A stretch of 64,000 nucleotides of DNA from assembly GCA_902771735.1 (NCBI GenBank), contig CACXXO010000002.1, positions 1 through 64,000 on the forward strand, given 5' to 3'. The notes below the pieces were generated by a model. It searched no databases, was not told the origin of the DNA, and saw only the letters and a program-made list of their open reading frames with translations. Origin of the DNA: an uncultured Bacteroidota bacterium (GTDB lineage Bacteria > Bacteroidota > Bacteroidia > Bacteroidales > P3). A program made the translations under genes and the position numbers. Each line of letters opens with the position of its first letter. Positions within the stretch are counted from its first letter, which is position 1. Below, in pieces: positions 7,979 to 18,211 of this stretch.

Positions 7979-9507
7979 TGTCTACAACAACAGCAACACG
8001 ACGCAAAGACAGGCTGACTTACACACAGGCCTTCGACATCAACGGCAACACACCTCCCCAGGCGATAGCGCTTGAGGAGAGTGTGTTGGGCGCTTTGATG
8101 CTCGACCAGACGGCGCTCATCAACGCTATAGAGACTCTTCATGTTGAGTATTTCTACAAGCCTGAGCACCAGGTAGTCTACAAAGCCATCAGGAGACTTT
8201 TCGAACAGAGTCAGCCTGTGGATTTGTTGACAGTGGTGGAGCGTTTGCGTCTGGACGGGGAACTTGAGGCCGCCGGTGGTGCCTATGCCGTATCAAAACT
8301 AACTGAAAATGTTGTCTCGGCAGCCCACATCGAGTACCACATCCGCGTGCTGAGTGAGAAGTTCATCCAGCGCGAGATGATTCGTATATCGACAGAGACT
8401 ATCACCGAGGCATATGACGAGACAACCGATGTTGTTAACCTGCTCGACAAGACCGAGCAGCGACTGATGGACATCAACGACAAAAACTTCCGCTCAGACT
8501 ACCATCCCATGAGCGATTTTGTCGGTATGGCAATGGACCAAATCAAGGAGGCCGGCGAGAAAAGTGACGGACTGAGTGGACTGGAGAGCGGTTTCATCGG
8601 GCTTGACCGAATGACGGCCGGTTTCCAGCCCGGCACCCTCATCATCCTTGCCGCCCGTCCCGCTATGGGTAAGACGGCCTGCGCCCTGAGTATGGCACGC
8701 AATATGGCCGTTGATTTTAAAAAGGCGGTGGCTTTTTTCTCGCTTGAAATGACGGGACAGGAGTTGGCCATGCGTCTCATCAGCAGTGAGGCAAAGCTTG
8801 ACGGAAAAAAACTCAAGACGGGCAAGCTGGAGCCCTACGAAAAGGAACAACTCAAACGAGGTGCCCAGCCATTGAACTCTGCCCCCATCTATATAGACGA
8901 CACTCCGCAGCTCACCATTTTCGAGCTCCGCGCCAAGGCCCGCCGACTGAAGCAGCGCTACGATATCCAGATGATTTTCATCGACTATCTGCAGCTTATG
9001 TCCTCGGGCAGCAGCGACAACCGCAATGGGAATCGCGAGCAGGAAATCAGTATGATAAGCCGTCAGCTCAAGGCGCTCTCCAAGGAACTGCAGATACCAG
9101 TGCTGGCCATGTCGCAGCTGAGCCGTGCTGTGGAAAATCGTGTGGGTAACAAGCCACAACTGAGCGACCTCCGCGAGTCGGGTGCTATCGAGCAGGATGC
9201 AGACATAGTCATGTTCATCTATCGCCCCGAGTACTATGGTATTCAGGAAGATGACCATGGTTCCACCATTGGCATGGCCGACCTCATTGTTGCCAAGCAC
9301 CGTTCCGGTGGTGTGGGTGACGTGCGTCTGCGTTTCGTCAAGGAGTATGCACGCTTTGAAAATCCGCCGCAGTTGGGCATCGAGGGATTTGCAGGAGGCA
9401 TGCCTCAAAATGCCAACTTCGACCAAGGTGGCAGCATGATAGTCGACTCGAAGATGAATGAAGACAACCAGCCTCCGGTGGAAGCTGATGGCGACGTGCC
9501 GTTCTAA
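7975..9507 (+). CDS. dnaB: Replicative DNA helicase DnaB
   Basis: 510 aa. Hexameric 5'-3' helicase that unwinds DNA at the fork. The N-terminal domain (about 25-125) contains PPQAIALEESVLGALMLDQ, typical of DnaB. The RecA-like domain has Walker A ARPAMGKTA (about 227-235), a Walker B-type IFIDYLQLM and the late motif QLSRAVENR. No intein is visible and length is usual. Two ATG codons stand in tandem at 7975 and 7978; the first overlaps the upstream stop. Confidence 0.96.
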   Translation: MMSTTTATRRKDRLTYTQAFDINGNTPPQAIALEESVLGALMLDQTALINAIETLHVEYFYKPEHQVVYKAIRRLFEQSQPVDLLTVVERLRLDGELEAAGGAYAVSKLTENVVSAAHIEYHIRVLSEKFIQREMIRISTETITEAYDETTDVVNLLDKTEQRLMDINDKNFRSDYHPMSDFVGMAMDQIKEAGEKSDGLSGLESGFIGLDRMTAGFQPGTLIILAARPAMGKTACALSMARNMAVDFKKAVAFFSLEMTGQELAMRLISSEAKLDGKKLKTGKLEPYEKEQLKRGAQPLNSAPIYIDDTPQLTIFELRAKARRLKQRYDIQMIFIDYLQLMSSGSSDNRNGNREQEISMISRQLKALSKELQIPVLAMSQLSRAVENRVGNKPQLSDLRESGAIEQDADIVMFIYRPEYYGIQEDDHGSTIGMADLIVAKHRSGGVGDVRLRFVKEYARFENPPQLGIEGFAGGMPQNANFDQGGSMIVDSKMNEDNQPPVEADGDVPF

Positions 9508-9541
9508 TAATCCGCCGTTAAAAGAAGAAAGAATTCGCAGT

Positions 9542-10834
9542 ATGGAAGAGAATATCCGAAAACAGTTGAAAGAGATAATGCAGCAAGAGGTGGTTCTCGC
9601 CACCGGCTGCACAGAACCTGGCGCTGTGGCTCTCTGTGTGGCCAAAGCCGTCGAGACCCTGGGTTGTGAGCCCGAGAGCATCACCCTCAAGCTCAGCAAG
9701 AACGTCTACAAGAACGCTATGGGCGTGGGTATTCCCGGCACGGGCATGATAGGACTTCCGATTGCTGTGGCTATGGCTGTCACTCACGGAGATTCATCGC
9801 GAGGTCTCGAGGTGCTCACCATCCCTTCCAAACAGGTGGAGGAGGCCAAGCTGTGGCTTGCCAACAATGCCGACCGCATAAATATCGGTGTCAAGGAGAC
9901 TTCGGATAAGCTTTATATTGAATGTTCGGTATGCGGCTGCAATAAGGCCGCTACCGTGGTGATAGCCAAACGTCATACAAATTTTATTTTCATCAAGAAG
10001 GATGACCATATTCTCCTTGACCACAAACAAGGGCTTTTCCAAGAGCAGGACAACGACGACAATCCCCAGGAGGACAACCGTCAGCGTCTCGAGCTCACGG
10101 CCCGCATGGTCTATGACTACGCCACCACGGCACCACTCGACGAATTGCGATGGCTGATGGACACTGTCGAATATAACGCTGCTGCTTCCGAGTGTGGCCT
10201 TGAGGGCATGGGCCTTCATACCGGTGAGATTCTCATGGAGCAGGCGAGGGGAGACATGGTGCACACTGTTGTGGCCCGCACCGTTGCCGCTTCCGACGCC
10301 CGCATGGATGGTTGCACGAGACCTGTCTATTCCAACTCGGGCTCCGGCAACCAGGGTATCACCTGCACACTGCCTTCTTACTATTATGGGAAGCTCAGGG
10401 GTTGTTCCGATGAGCAGATTCTCAGGGCTTTGACGATGAATCACCTGATGTCCATCTATATCAAGCGTGGTATTGGACGTCTCTCGGCTCTCTGCGGCAT
10501 TGTCAATGCCACCATGGGCGCCAGTGCGGCACTGACCTATTTGGAAGGAGGCGGATACGAGCAGATTTGCTACTCCATGAAGAACATGATCAACACTATC
10601 GCCGGCATGGTTTGTGACGGAGCCAAGCCCAGTTGCGCCTTGAAGATGAGTGTAGGACTCTATAGTGCCTTTGTCTGTGCCGAGTTGGCCGTCCACGACC
10701 GTGTAGTCGACCGCACTGACGGCCTCAGCGAGAGCGATATCGACTGTTCTATTCGCAACCTCGGTCGTCTTGGGAAAGACGGCATGAACCAAACCGACGA
10801 CATGATTCTCGATATCATGACCCACAAAAAGTAG
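9542..10834 (+). CDS. UPF0597 / CyuA-type L-cysteine desulfidase family protein
   Basis: 430 aa. Resembles the YhaM/CyuA (UPF0597) family, related to the serine dehydratase alpha chain, with members that split L-cysteine to pyruvate, sulfide and ammonia using an iron-sulfur cluster. Seen: QEVVLATGCTEPGAVALC near the N-terminus, NSGSGNQGITCTLP near 260, and conserved cysteines at CGIVNATMGA and VCDGAKPSCALKM suited to cluster binding. Start 9542 chosen because the upstream extension overlaps dnaB and lacks family character. Substrate assignment is by family only. Confidence 0.85.
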   Translation: MEENIRKQLKEIMQQEVVLATGCTEPGAVALCVAKAVETLGCEPESITLKLSKNVYKNAMGVGIPGTGMIGLPIAVAMAVTHGDSSRGLEVLTIPSKQVEEAKLWLANNADRINIGVKETSDKLYIECSVCGCNKAATVVIAKRHTNFIFIKKDDHILLDHKQGLFQEQDNDDNPQEDNRQRLELTARMVYDYATTAPLDELRWLMDTVEYNAAASECGLEGMGLHTGEILMEQARGDMVHTVVARTVAASDARMDGCTRPVYSNSGSGNQGITCTLPSYYYGKLRGCSDEQILRALTMNHLMSIYIKRGIGRLSALCGIVNATMGASAALTYLEGGGYEQICYSMKNMINTIAGMVCDGAKPSCALKMSVGLYSAFVCAELAVHDRVVDRTDGLSESDIDCSIRNLGRLGKDGMNQTDDMILDIMTHKK

Positions 10835-10893
10835 GTTGGGATAAAGTACGGGAAAGCTTTTTATAATTTAACATTATTACTATATAGTACGCT

Positions 10894-12345
10894 ATGATTT
10901 ATACGTTGCAAAATATCAATTCCAAAGAATACGACGGTAGTCTTGTTTTTCTTTATGGCGATGAAAGTGCCGAACGCAATTTACCGTTGAGCAAGCGTGA
11001 GATTGATGTGGTGAAGACGAAAAGGAATGAGAAAAAGAATTTTGTGGTGAGTTTCGATCGTCTGCCCGAGAAACTTTACTTCGTGTCGTTCAACAGCGAG
11101 AGTGTGGCATCTGAAGTGCAGGAAGAACTGCGACGTCAGGCTGTGGAGGTGTTGAAGATGATGGAAAAAGACGGTGTGAAGACCGTGGCACTTAATGGCG
11201 AGGGCACGTTGCCCGAAGAGATGGCTGCTTTCGTCGAGGGTTTGACTTTGGCTGATTATAGTTTCGATCGTTTCCGCTCGGACGACCGTTTCCATATTGA
11301 AAAACTGATAATCAATTCGGTTTTTTTCTCCGAAGAAGAACTTGCAGCGCAGCAGCGCCTGTGGAATCGTATTTTTTGGTGTCGCGAATGGGTAAACCTT
11401 CCGGTGGCAGACCTCAATGCTGCTCGGTTTGCAGAAGAGCTGCAGAGTGTCGCCGAGAATTTCAAGGATGTTAAATGTACAGTGATGGATAGGCGGAAGG
11501 TCGAGAGCCTGCGTATGGGAGGTCTTCTGGCCGTGAACAAGGGCAGTGTCGACGAGCCACGTTTTGTGGTGCTGGAATATAATGGAATTGCACGGAATAA
11601 AGACAAAGCCACAGAACGCCCCATCTGCCTTGTAGGCAAAGGTATCATGTACGACACGGGAGGTTTGAATATCAAGCCAGATGATTACATGCAGGAGATG
11701 AAGAGCGATATGGCGGGAGCGGCAACGATGGCCAGTGTCCTCTTTGCCGCTGCCGACAATGCTTTGCCAGTCCATGTAGTGGCATTGCTCCCATTGACCG
11801 ACAATCGCCCAGGGTTCAATGCTTATGCCGCCGACGACATCCTCACGATGTACGACGGCACCACTGTCGAGGTGGTGAACACCGACGCAGAAGGACGCCT
11901 TATACTGGCTGATGCCATCGCCTACGCAGTGAAGAACTATAATCCACGTGTCATTATCGATGCTGCCACACTCACAGGCGCCGCAGTCCGAGCCATCTCC
12001 ACTTTTGGCATCGCAGCCATGCAGCAGAATGCCAGCAGCGATTTGGAGATGCTCAAGATTGTTGGTAATGAGGTTTATGAACGCTTGGTCGAATTCCCCA
12101 TGTGGAAAGAATACGACGAATTGATAAAGAGCGACTTTGCCGATCTCCGCAACTGTGGCACGACGCCTCAGGCAGGAACGATTACAGCAGGCAAATTCCT
12201 GGCCCATTTTGCCAAGGAGGTGCCCTATGTCCATCTCGATATTGCCGGTGTGGCTTATTTTTCCAAGGCACAGCATTATTTCCGTCCCGGTGCCAGTGGC
12301 TACGGAGTCCGTTTGTTGTATGCCTATCTCCAAATGCAATCATAA
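10894..12345 (+). CDS. M17 family leucyl aminopeptidase
   Basis: 483 aa. Cytosolic metallo-exopeptidase releasing N-terminal residues. The N-terminal domain (about 1-170) is divergent, as usual. The catalytic domain has VGKGIMYDTGGLNIKP (metal-binding Lys and Asp), MKSDMAGAATM, and the signature NTDAEGRLILADA near residue 330, carrying the metal Asp/Glu and catalytic Arg. The final third holds DAATLTGAA. All key residues expected for M17 appear present. Weak AT-rich upstream region; 59 bp after the previous gene. Confidence 0.92.
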   Translation: MIYTLQNINSKEYDGSLVFLYGDESAERNLPLSKREIDVVKTKRNEKKNFVVSFDRLPEKLYFVSFNSESVASEVQEELRRQAVEVLKMMEKDGVKTVALNGEGTLPEEMAAFVEGLTLADYSFDRFRSDDRFHIEKLIINSVFFSEEELAAQQRLWNRIFWCREWVNLPVADLNAARFAEELQSVAENFKDVKCTVMDRRKVESLRMGGLLAVNKGSVDEPRFVVLEYNGIARNKDKATERPICLVGKGIMYDTGGLNIKPDDYMQEMKSDMAGAATMASVLFAAADNALPVHVVALLPLTDNRPGFNAYAADDILTMYDGTTVEVVNTDAEGRLILADAIAYAVKNYNPRVIIDAATLTGAAVRAISTFGIAAMQQNASSDLEMLKIVGNEVYERLVEFPMWKEYDELIKSDFADLRNCGTTPQAGTITAGKFLAHFAKEVPYVHLDIAGVAYFSKAQHYFRPGASGYGVRLLYAYLQMQS

Positions 12346-12378
12346 CACGCAAAAACCTCAGTAAACAACTTTAATCCC

Positions 12379-13425
12379 ATGGAAAAAAATAACGAAGAAA
12401 GAAAAATACGCGTGGCTATCACTCACGGCGATATCAACGGAGTGGGTTACGAAACCATCATCAAAACTTTTGCCGACAGCCGTATGTTTGATGTATGTAC
12501 CCCCGTGCTTTATGGCAGCACCAAGGTGGCCAGTTATCACAAAAAACTTCTCGGCAGTGTGCAGCAGGAAATGTCATTCAACGCCATCCGCGACGCCTCT
12601 GAAGCGCAGGATCGCAAGTACAATGTTTTGAACCTCACGCAGGAGGAAATCAAGATAGACCTCGGCAAGAGCACCGAGATAGCCGGACGACTGAGTCGCG
12701 AAAGCCTCAACCGTGCATGCGAGGATTTGAAGGCTGGTAAGGTTGATGTTCTTGTCACCGCCCCTATCAACAAACGCAACATCCAGGCTCCCGACTTCGA
12801 TTTTCCTGGACATACCGAGTACCTGAGTCACCAGTTCGGCAGCTCAAGTCTCATGCTCATGGTTTGTGACCGCATCCGCATCGGTATCGTGACCAATCAC
12901 CTTGCCTTGAAAGACGTCCCCAATGCGTTGACCCATAATCTCCTGATGGATAAGATTATGTTGATGAATGAGAGTCTAAAACGCGATTTTGGTATTACAA
13001 AGCCCAAGATTGCAGTCCTCGCGCTCGATCCCCACGCCGGCGATAATGGTGTCATTGGCGATTTTGATATGAAGGTTATCAAACCCGTCATTGACGATGC
13101 TCAAGGCAAAGGCATTCTTGCCTATGGACCCTTCCCAAGCGATGGTTTCTTCGGCAGTTCCGAGTTCAACAAGTTCGATGGCGTGCTTGCCCTCTATCAC
13201 GATCAGGGACTCATACCCTTCAAACTCATGTCGTTTACCGAAGGTGTCAACTATACCGCCGGATTGCCCTATGTTCGCACCAGTCCTGCTCATGGCACAG
13301 GCTACGACATCGCTGGCAAGGACAAAGCCAGTGAGCAGTCAATGCGCTCGGCCGTTTTTCTGGCCTGCAACATTCTTCGCAACCGCAAGGAATATGACGA
13401 ACTGACGGCCAACCCCCTCAAATGA
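12379..13425 (+). CDS. pdxA: 4-hydroxythreonine-4-phosphate dehydrogenase PdxA
   Basis: 348 aa. Oxidises 4-phosphohydroxy-L-threonine in the DXP-dependent pyridoxal phosphate pathway. Family motifs: ITHGDINGVGYE at the N-terminus, the metal-binding His in FPGHTEYLSHQF, DPHAGDNG, YHDQGLIPFK, and RTSPAHGTGYDIAGK near the end. Length is slightly over the E. coli enzyme, as is common in Bacteroidota. Its stop overlaps the polA start (ATGA), so the two are translationally coupled; 33 bp separate it from the aminopeptidase. Confidence 0.95.
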   Translation: MEKNNEERKIRVAITHGDINGVGYETIIKTFADSRMFDVCTPVLYGSTKVASYHKKLLGSVQQEMSFNAIRDASEAQDRKYNVLNLTQEEIKIDLGKSTEIAGRLSRESLNRACEDLKAGKVDVLVTAPINKRNIQAPDFDFPGHTEYLSHQFGSSSLMLMVCDRIRIGIVTNHLALKDVPNALTHNLLMDKIMLMNESLKRDFGITKPKIAVLALDPHAGDNGVIGDFDMKVIKPVIDDAQGKGILAYGPFPSDGFFGSSEFNKFDGVLALYHDQGLIPFKLMSFTEGVNYTAGLPYVRTSPAHGTGYDIAGKDKASEQSMRSAVFLACNILRNRKEYDELTANPLK

Positions 13426-16067
13426 AGAAGTTGCTCCTCATAGACGGTATGGCGGCCGTCTACCGTGCCTACTATGCGCTGAACAAAAACCCTCGTGTCA
13501 ACTCGAAGGGCCTGAATACCTCTTGTATCTTGGGATTCACTACCACGCTTTACGACCTGCTCCGCTCCCAACGCCCTACTCATGTCGGTGTTGCGTTCGA
13601 CCTCCCCAAGCCCACCTTTCGCCACGAGATGTATGCCGATTACAAAGCCAACCGCGAGGCTATGCCAGAGGAAATCCAACAAGGGCTTCCTTGGGTCAAA
13701 AAGATGATTGACGCCTTTCGCATCCCTATCCTCACCTGCGAAGGCTTTGAGGCCGACGATGTTATCGGCACCCTCAGCCATCTTGCCGAGCAAGCTGCTT
13801 TCGACGAGGTCGTCATGGTTACCCCCGACAAGGACTTTGCCCAGTTGGTGACTCCTACCGTCAAAATCTACCGTTTTGGACGCATGGGTCGCCCAGACAG
13901 TATTATGGGTATCGACGAGGTCAAAGAAAAATTCGGTGTCTCCAATCCCCGTCAGGTCATCGACCTCCTTGGCCTATGGGGCGATGCTTCCGACAACATC
14001 CCAGGCATCCCCGGAGTAGGAGAGAAGACCGCAAAAAAACTCATCGACCAGTTTGGCAGCATCGAGCAAATGGTCGCTCATGCCGACGAAATTAAGAACG
14101 AAAAAATGCGCCTCCTCGTCCACGAACATGCCGAACAAGCTTTATTCTCCAAACATCTGGCTACCATCCGCCTCGATGCACCTATCGCCTTCGAGGAAGA
14201 AAAACTCCAACTCGAGGAACCCGACTATCAGCAGCTTAAAGCCATTACCGACGAACTCGAATTCCGTCAGTTTGCAAAAAAAGTCTTCACTGACCTCACT
14301 GTCAAGGACCCCGCCAAAGCTGTAGCGTGGGGAAATACGAATGCTACTAACACTCCTCACAAAACGATAGCCCCGACATTGTTCGACTTGGCGCCATCGT
14401 CCAACCAAGCCCCTCTTGTCCATCAGGCTGCTCTCTCTGCCGAAGTCCTTGACGGTCTCTGCAACAAAGATGTGGCCATTCTTGTCGATGGCCCCAATTT
14501 CGTTCTTAGCACTGACGCCGACTCCGTATGGCTCGCCAAAGTCGCCGATATTGACATTCCTCGGCTCGCCCGCGTCCTCAACAACCCATCAACCATCAAA
14601 CTCTGTTTCGACCTCAAAAATCTCAAATACATCCTCGCTGAACTCGACATCACTCTCTGTGGGGAAATCTTCGACGTCCAGCTCGCCCATTACCTCATCG
14701 ATGCCGAAATGCGTCACACCCTCGACTTTATCTGTTCCGCCATCTTGGGGTTCGAACCCGAAGGTCGTATTGCACAAGCCGCTGCCCTCTGGCAACTCTA
14801 TCCCCTCATGGTCGCTCGCCTTAAAGACGAGCAGCTCGAAAAACTCTATCGCGACGTAGAACTTCCGCTTGTCGACGTCCTTATCGACATGGAAAAAGAA
14901 GGCGTCCGTATCGATGTCGATGCTCTCCGCCAATATTCACGTCAACTCACCGCCGAACGTACTGCCATTGAAGAAAAAATATATAGTCTCGCTGGTGAGA
15001 GTTTCAACATCAGTTCTCCCAAACAGCTTGGCGAGGTGCTCTATGAAAAACTCAAAGTCACCTCCAAGCCGCCACTCACCCCCACCAAGCAATACTCCAC
15101 TGCCGAGGATGTCCTCACTAAACTTGCCCCCTCGCATCCCATCATCCCTCTTATCCTTGATTATCGTTCCATCTCCAAACTTGTCGGCACCTATCTCGAC
15201 TCCTTCCCACGGCTCATCAATCCCGCCACTGGTCGTCTCCACACCGTCTACAACCAAACCGTCACCGCCACCGGTCGCCTCTCCTCCTCCAACCCCAACC
15301 TCCAGAACATCCCCATCCGTACCGAACGTGGACGCGAAATCCGCCGTGCCTTCGTACCCGCCGACAGCGACCACCTCATCCTCGCCGCCGACTACTCCCA
15401 GATCGAACTCCGCATCATCGCTTCCCTCGCTGCCGACCGCCACATGCTCGAAGCCTTCGCCAACGGACTCGACATCCATGCCGCCACCGCTGCCAAGATC
15501 TATCACGTTCCCATCTCCGACGTCACCAAAGACCAGCGTCGCAACGCCAAGAGTGTCAACTTCGGCATCGTCTATGGCATCTCCCCCTTCGGCCTCAGCG
15601 AGCAACTCTCCATCCCTCGCAAAGAAGCAGCCTCCCTCATCAACGAATATTTCGCCCAGTACCCCGACATCCGTCGCTTCATCGACCAATGCGTTGACAC
15701 CGCACGCCGCAACGGATACGCCCAGACCCTCCTGGGCCGTCGTCGCTACCTCCCCGACATCAACTCCCGCAACGCCTCTGCACGCGCCTTCGCCGAACGC
15801 AACGCCGTCAACATGCCCATCCAGGGCACCTCGGCCGACATGATCAAACTCGCCATGGTCCGCATCCATGCTTCCCTCCTTCGACAGAACCTCCGCACCC
15901 GCATCATCCTCCAAGTCCACGATGAACTCGTCTTCGACCTCTACCGTCCCGAAGAGGCACTGGTGCGCCAGATAGTGGCTCGCGAGATGAAGCAGGCGCT
16001 GCCCTTGCCGGGGATAGACATAGAAGTGGGCATCGATGTTGGGGAGAACTGGCTGGAGGCACATTAG
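13422..16067 (+). CDS. polA: DNA polymerase I with apparently degenerate proofreading domain
   Basis: 881 aa. Gap filling and Okazaki-fragment processing. 5'-nuclease domain (about 1-290) with LLIDGMAAVYRAYYAL, EADDVIGTL and GDASDNIPGIPGVGEKTA. Polymerase domain (about 500-881) with motif A DYSQIELR (about 657), motif B RRNAKSVNFGIVYG (about 706) and motif C QVHDELVFD (about 832). The middle 3'-5' exonuclease-like domain lacks the first DxE (AILVDGPNFVL near 350) and has NLKYIL where NLKYDL is expected (about 400), so proofreading is probably lost. Shorter than the usual 930-950 residues of related Bacteroidota enzymes. Confidence 0.94.
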   Translation: MKKLLLIDGMAAVYRAYYALNKNPRVNSKGLNTSCILGFTTTLYDLLRSQRPTHVGVAFDLPKPTFRHEMYADYKANREAMPEEIQQGLPWVKKMIDAFRIPILTCEGFEADDVIGTLSHLAEQAAFDEVVMVTPDKDFAQLVTPTVKIYRFGRMGRPDSIMGIDEVKEKFGVSNPRQVIDLLGLWGDASDNIPGIPGVGEKTAKKLIDQFGSIEQMVAHADEIKNEKMRLLVHEHAEQALFSKHLATIRLDAPIAFEEEKLQLEEPDYQQLKAITDELEFRQFAKKVFTDLTVKDPAKAVAWGNTNATNTPHKTIAPTLFDLAPSSNQAPLVHQAALSAEVLDGLCNKDVAILVDGPNFVLSTDADSVWLAKVADIDIPRLARVLNNPSTIKLCFDLKNLKYILAELDITLCGEIFDVQLAHYLIDAEMRHTLDFICSAILGFEPEGRIAQAAALWQLYPLMVARLKDEQLEKLYRDVELPLVDVLIDMEKEGVRIDVDALRQYSRQLTAERTAIEEKIYSLAGESFNISSPKQLGEVLYEKLKVTSKPPLTPTKQYSTAEDVLTKLAPSHPIIPLILDYRSISKLVGTYLDSFPRLINPATGRLHTVYNQTVTATGRLSSSNPNLQNIPIRTERGREIRRAFVPADSDHLILAADYSQIELRIIASLAADRHMLEAFANGLDIHAATAAKIYHVPISDVTKDQRRNAKSVNFGIVYGISPFGLSEQLSIPRKEAASLINEYFAQYPDIRRFIDQCVDTARRNGYAQTLLGRRRYLPDINSRNASARAFAERNAVNMPIQGTSADMIKLAMVRIHASLLRQNLRTRIILQVHDELVFDLYRPEEALVRQIVAREMKQALPLPGIDIEVGIDVGENWLEAH

Positions 16068-16119
16068 TTTTTTTGCAGTTATAGGTTATGAGTTACGGAT
16101 TAATGGCATTATAGTGACT

Positions 16120-17310
16120 ATGAGGGCATTAAGAAATAAAGAATGGACATGTTTCTTGCGGCTTGGAATAATCATCCTTACCGGAGTGCTCCTCTTCTCG
16201 CACAACGCCGCGCGGGCGCAACAGTCGTGGAACTACACCACCCTTGACGACGCCCACCTCGACGACGCCTATCTCATTGAGCCGCCGCATGCGCTGAAGA
16301 AGCAGATAGAGAAGATGACGGGGCCTGTGCGGCTGAGGTACAACCAACTCTACCGACTCAGCGTCGGCGGCGAGCGCGCAGGCAAACGCACGCTGCGACT
16401 TCAGGCCGACAGCATAGACGTGGCGTTGCCTGAACGGCTGGCCACCGAAATGCTCCCCTACCTTGTCTCCGACCGCTACTGGCGCCAGCGCTACTGCACC
16501 CTCCAGGAGTGGGCCTATATAGGCATGGACAACGGCACCCTCTTGGGAGTGGACACCACGGACCACCGCTACGGCCAGTTTGTCCCTCTTGTATGGCTTG
16601 GCTACCGCTATCAGCCCTCGACGGAGTGGCCCGTGGTCTTCAGCGTCCGCACCAACACCCCGGAGCGTCAGACCCTCACCCTGGCGGCGCTCCAGCGATT
16701 GGCCGAATGGGGAGCCTTCACCACCGTAGAAGGACTGCAGGCCTACGAAGAGCGGATGGCGCTGCGCCGACAGCAGGAAGAGGAGCGGCAACTCCAGCTC
16801 CAGCAGCAGCTGGACTCCCTGGACCGGGTGAGCGCGCTCTATGGGCGGCAGGCCGACAGCATCACGGTGGTGCTCCAGCGCGACTCGCTGGCCCTTGCCG
16901 AAGAGCGCCTCATGGCCCATGTGCAGGCCACCAAGGACAAGATGAATCGCGACGAGATATTCCTTATGAGCGTCAACACCGCCCGCAGCGACTACATGTT
17001 CGGCCTTGAATTCAACTTCTACAACTGCTGGCAGAAGGACATCACCAAGGTGGAGATCACCGTTGCCCCCGTCAATGCCAAAGGCCATGTGCAGAAAGAC
17101 CAGTTCAACCGCGACGTGCGCACGGTACGCTGTATGGGTCCCATTCGTGCAGGCTCTCCTGCGCAGTACACCTTCGACGAACTCTTCTGGGACGACCGCG
17201 GCCGCATCAAATACATGCGTGTCACCTCCGTCACCTTCCACTTTACCGACGGCAGTCGCAAGAACTTCTACGGCTACGAGCGGATAATGAAGCACACCCT
17301 CAACCCATAG
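16120..17310 (+). CDS. Exported protein of unknown function
   Basis: 396 aa from the ATG at 16120; the open frame extends back to 16036 but that part overlaps polA and precedes the signal sequence. Residues about 13-33 are hydrophobic and end in an AARAQ-type cleavage site, suggesting secretion to the periplasm. The middle (about 225-290) is rich in Gln, Glu, Leu and Arg and likely a coiled coil. The C-terminal 100 residues (FGLEFNFYNCWQKDITKVEI onward) look like a beta-sandwich describing structured, conserved sequence. Family not recognised. Short gap to the next exported gene suggests a two-gene operon. Confidence 0.65.
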   Translation: MRALRNKEWTCFLRLGIIILTGVLLFSHNAARAQQSWNYTTLDDAHLDDAYLIEPPHALKKQIEKMTGPVRLRYNQLYRLSVGGERAGKRTLRLQADSIDVALPERLATEMLPYLVSDRYWRQRYCTLQEWAYIGMDNGTLLGVDTTDHRYGQFVPLVWLGYRYQPSTEWPVVFSVRTNTPERQTLTLAALQRLAEWGAFTTVEGLQAYEERMALRRQQEEERQLQLQQQLDSLDRVSALYGRQADSITVVLQRDSLALAEERLMAHVQATKDKMNRDEIFLMSVNTARSDYMFGLEFNFYNCWQKDITKVEITVAPVNAKGHVQKDQFNRDVRTVRCMGPIRAGSPAQYTFDELFWDDRGRIKYMRVTSVTFHFTDGSRKNFYGYERIMKHTLNP

Positions 17311-17317
17311 ACCCATT

Positions 17318-18193
17318 ATGAAAAAAATGTCCTGTATCCTGGCTTTGATGCTGACCGTCGGTGTGTATGCACAGGAGGTGCCATTCACGTTCAAACTGCA
17401 GGCCGACCGCCCGACGGAGCCGCTGCCGGTAGAGGTGATCCTGTACGATGTCCGGGGCGAGGCCGATACCCTCCTCAGCACCATTCTGCGCACCTCTACG
17501 CCCTCCGTGAGGCGCGACAAGAACTATAGCGCTTACTCTGTTACCCGCCGCGTCGACCGCCGCCTGCCCCTGCAGGACTCCTGCAGGATTCTCTTCCGCG
17601 TTGATGGCGACACCCTCTCGCTGCGTTTCCCTGTTTCCCACTATGGCATCGAGGCGGAACTCCACATCGACATCCTAGACGACGCCTACCTCCTGGCATA
17701 CCCCGTGGTCAACGTCTACCGCACGGGCGATTCCCTCGGACGCCTCTTCTATGTCGGCTACGACAAGCCCATCTACGAGAAAGCTCCCGAGAACAAGCGC
17801 CGCCCTTTCTTCAACTTCCAGTCCTACAGCGACAAGCCGCTCTATAGCGGCAGCACGACATTCAGACTCTATGTGTTGGACGAGCAGCAGATGAATTCAA
17901 ACAACCCTTTCTTCATCTTCAACCGTGAATACCTCTACGAGACCTCGACATCGCTGTCCCCGCACCAGTCGATGCGTTTCTCCTGCCATCCCTCCGGGTT
18001 CCCCACCGGCAACCACCGAGCCTTCATCCTCTTTGCCGCCAGTCCCGACAACCACTTCTCCTACCGTTATGGCGCTGGTTGCCGCCTGATGGCGCACGCT
18101 CCGGACCGCTCTATCTGGCGCGACGCCAGGGTGCAGACCTGGTATGTGGCCTCCTGCGATTTCTTCCTCACCACCCTCGACAGCAACCCTTAA
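17318..18193 (+). CDS. Exported protein of unknown function, likely beta-rich
   Basis: 291 aa. A signal peptide of about 19 residues ends GVYAQ. The mature part is rich in Tyr, Phe, Arg and Asp with alternating hydrophobic pattern, no Cys cluster and no domain I recognise. It follows the preceding exported gene by 7 bp and is closed by a strong terminator at 18212-18252, so the two probably form one unit. A gliding/T9SS or envelope role is possible but only because of company and export; nothing in the sequence proves it. Confidence 0.6.
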   Translation: MKKMSCILALMLTVGVYAQEVPFTFKLQADRPTEPLPVEVILYDVRGEADTLLSTILRTSTPSVRRDKNYSAYSVTRRVDRRLPLQDSCRILFRVDGDTLSLRFPVSHYGIEAELHIDILDDAYLLAYPVVNVYRTGDSLGRLFYVGYDKPIYEKAPENKRRPFFNFQSYSDKPLYSGSTTFRLYVLDEQQMNSNNPFFIFNREYLYETSTSLSPHQSMRFSCHPSGFPTGNHRAFILFAASPDNHFSYRYGAGCRLMAHAPDRSIWRDARVQTWYVASCDFFLTTLDSNP

Positions 18194-18211
18194 TAAAAAC
18201 TGACGCTAAAT

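Noticed and set aside
16036..16119. N-terminal extension of the exported protein gene into polA
   Set aside because: Overlaps the end of polA and would bury the signal peptide; the ATG at 16120 gives a normal signal sequence.
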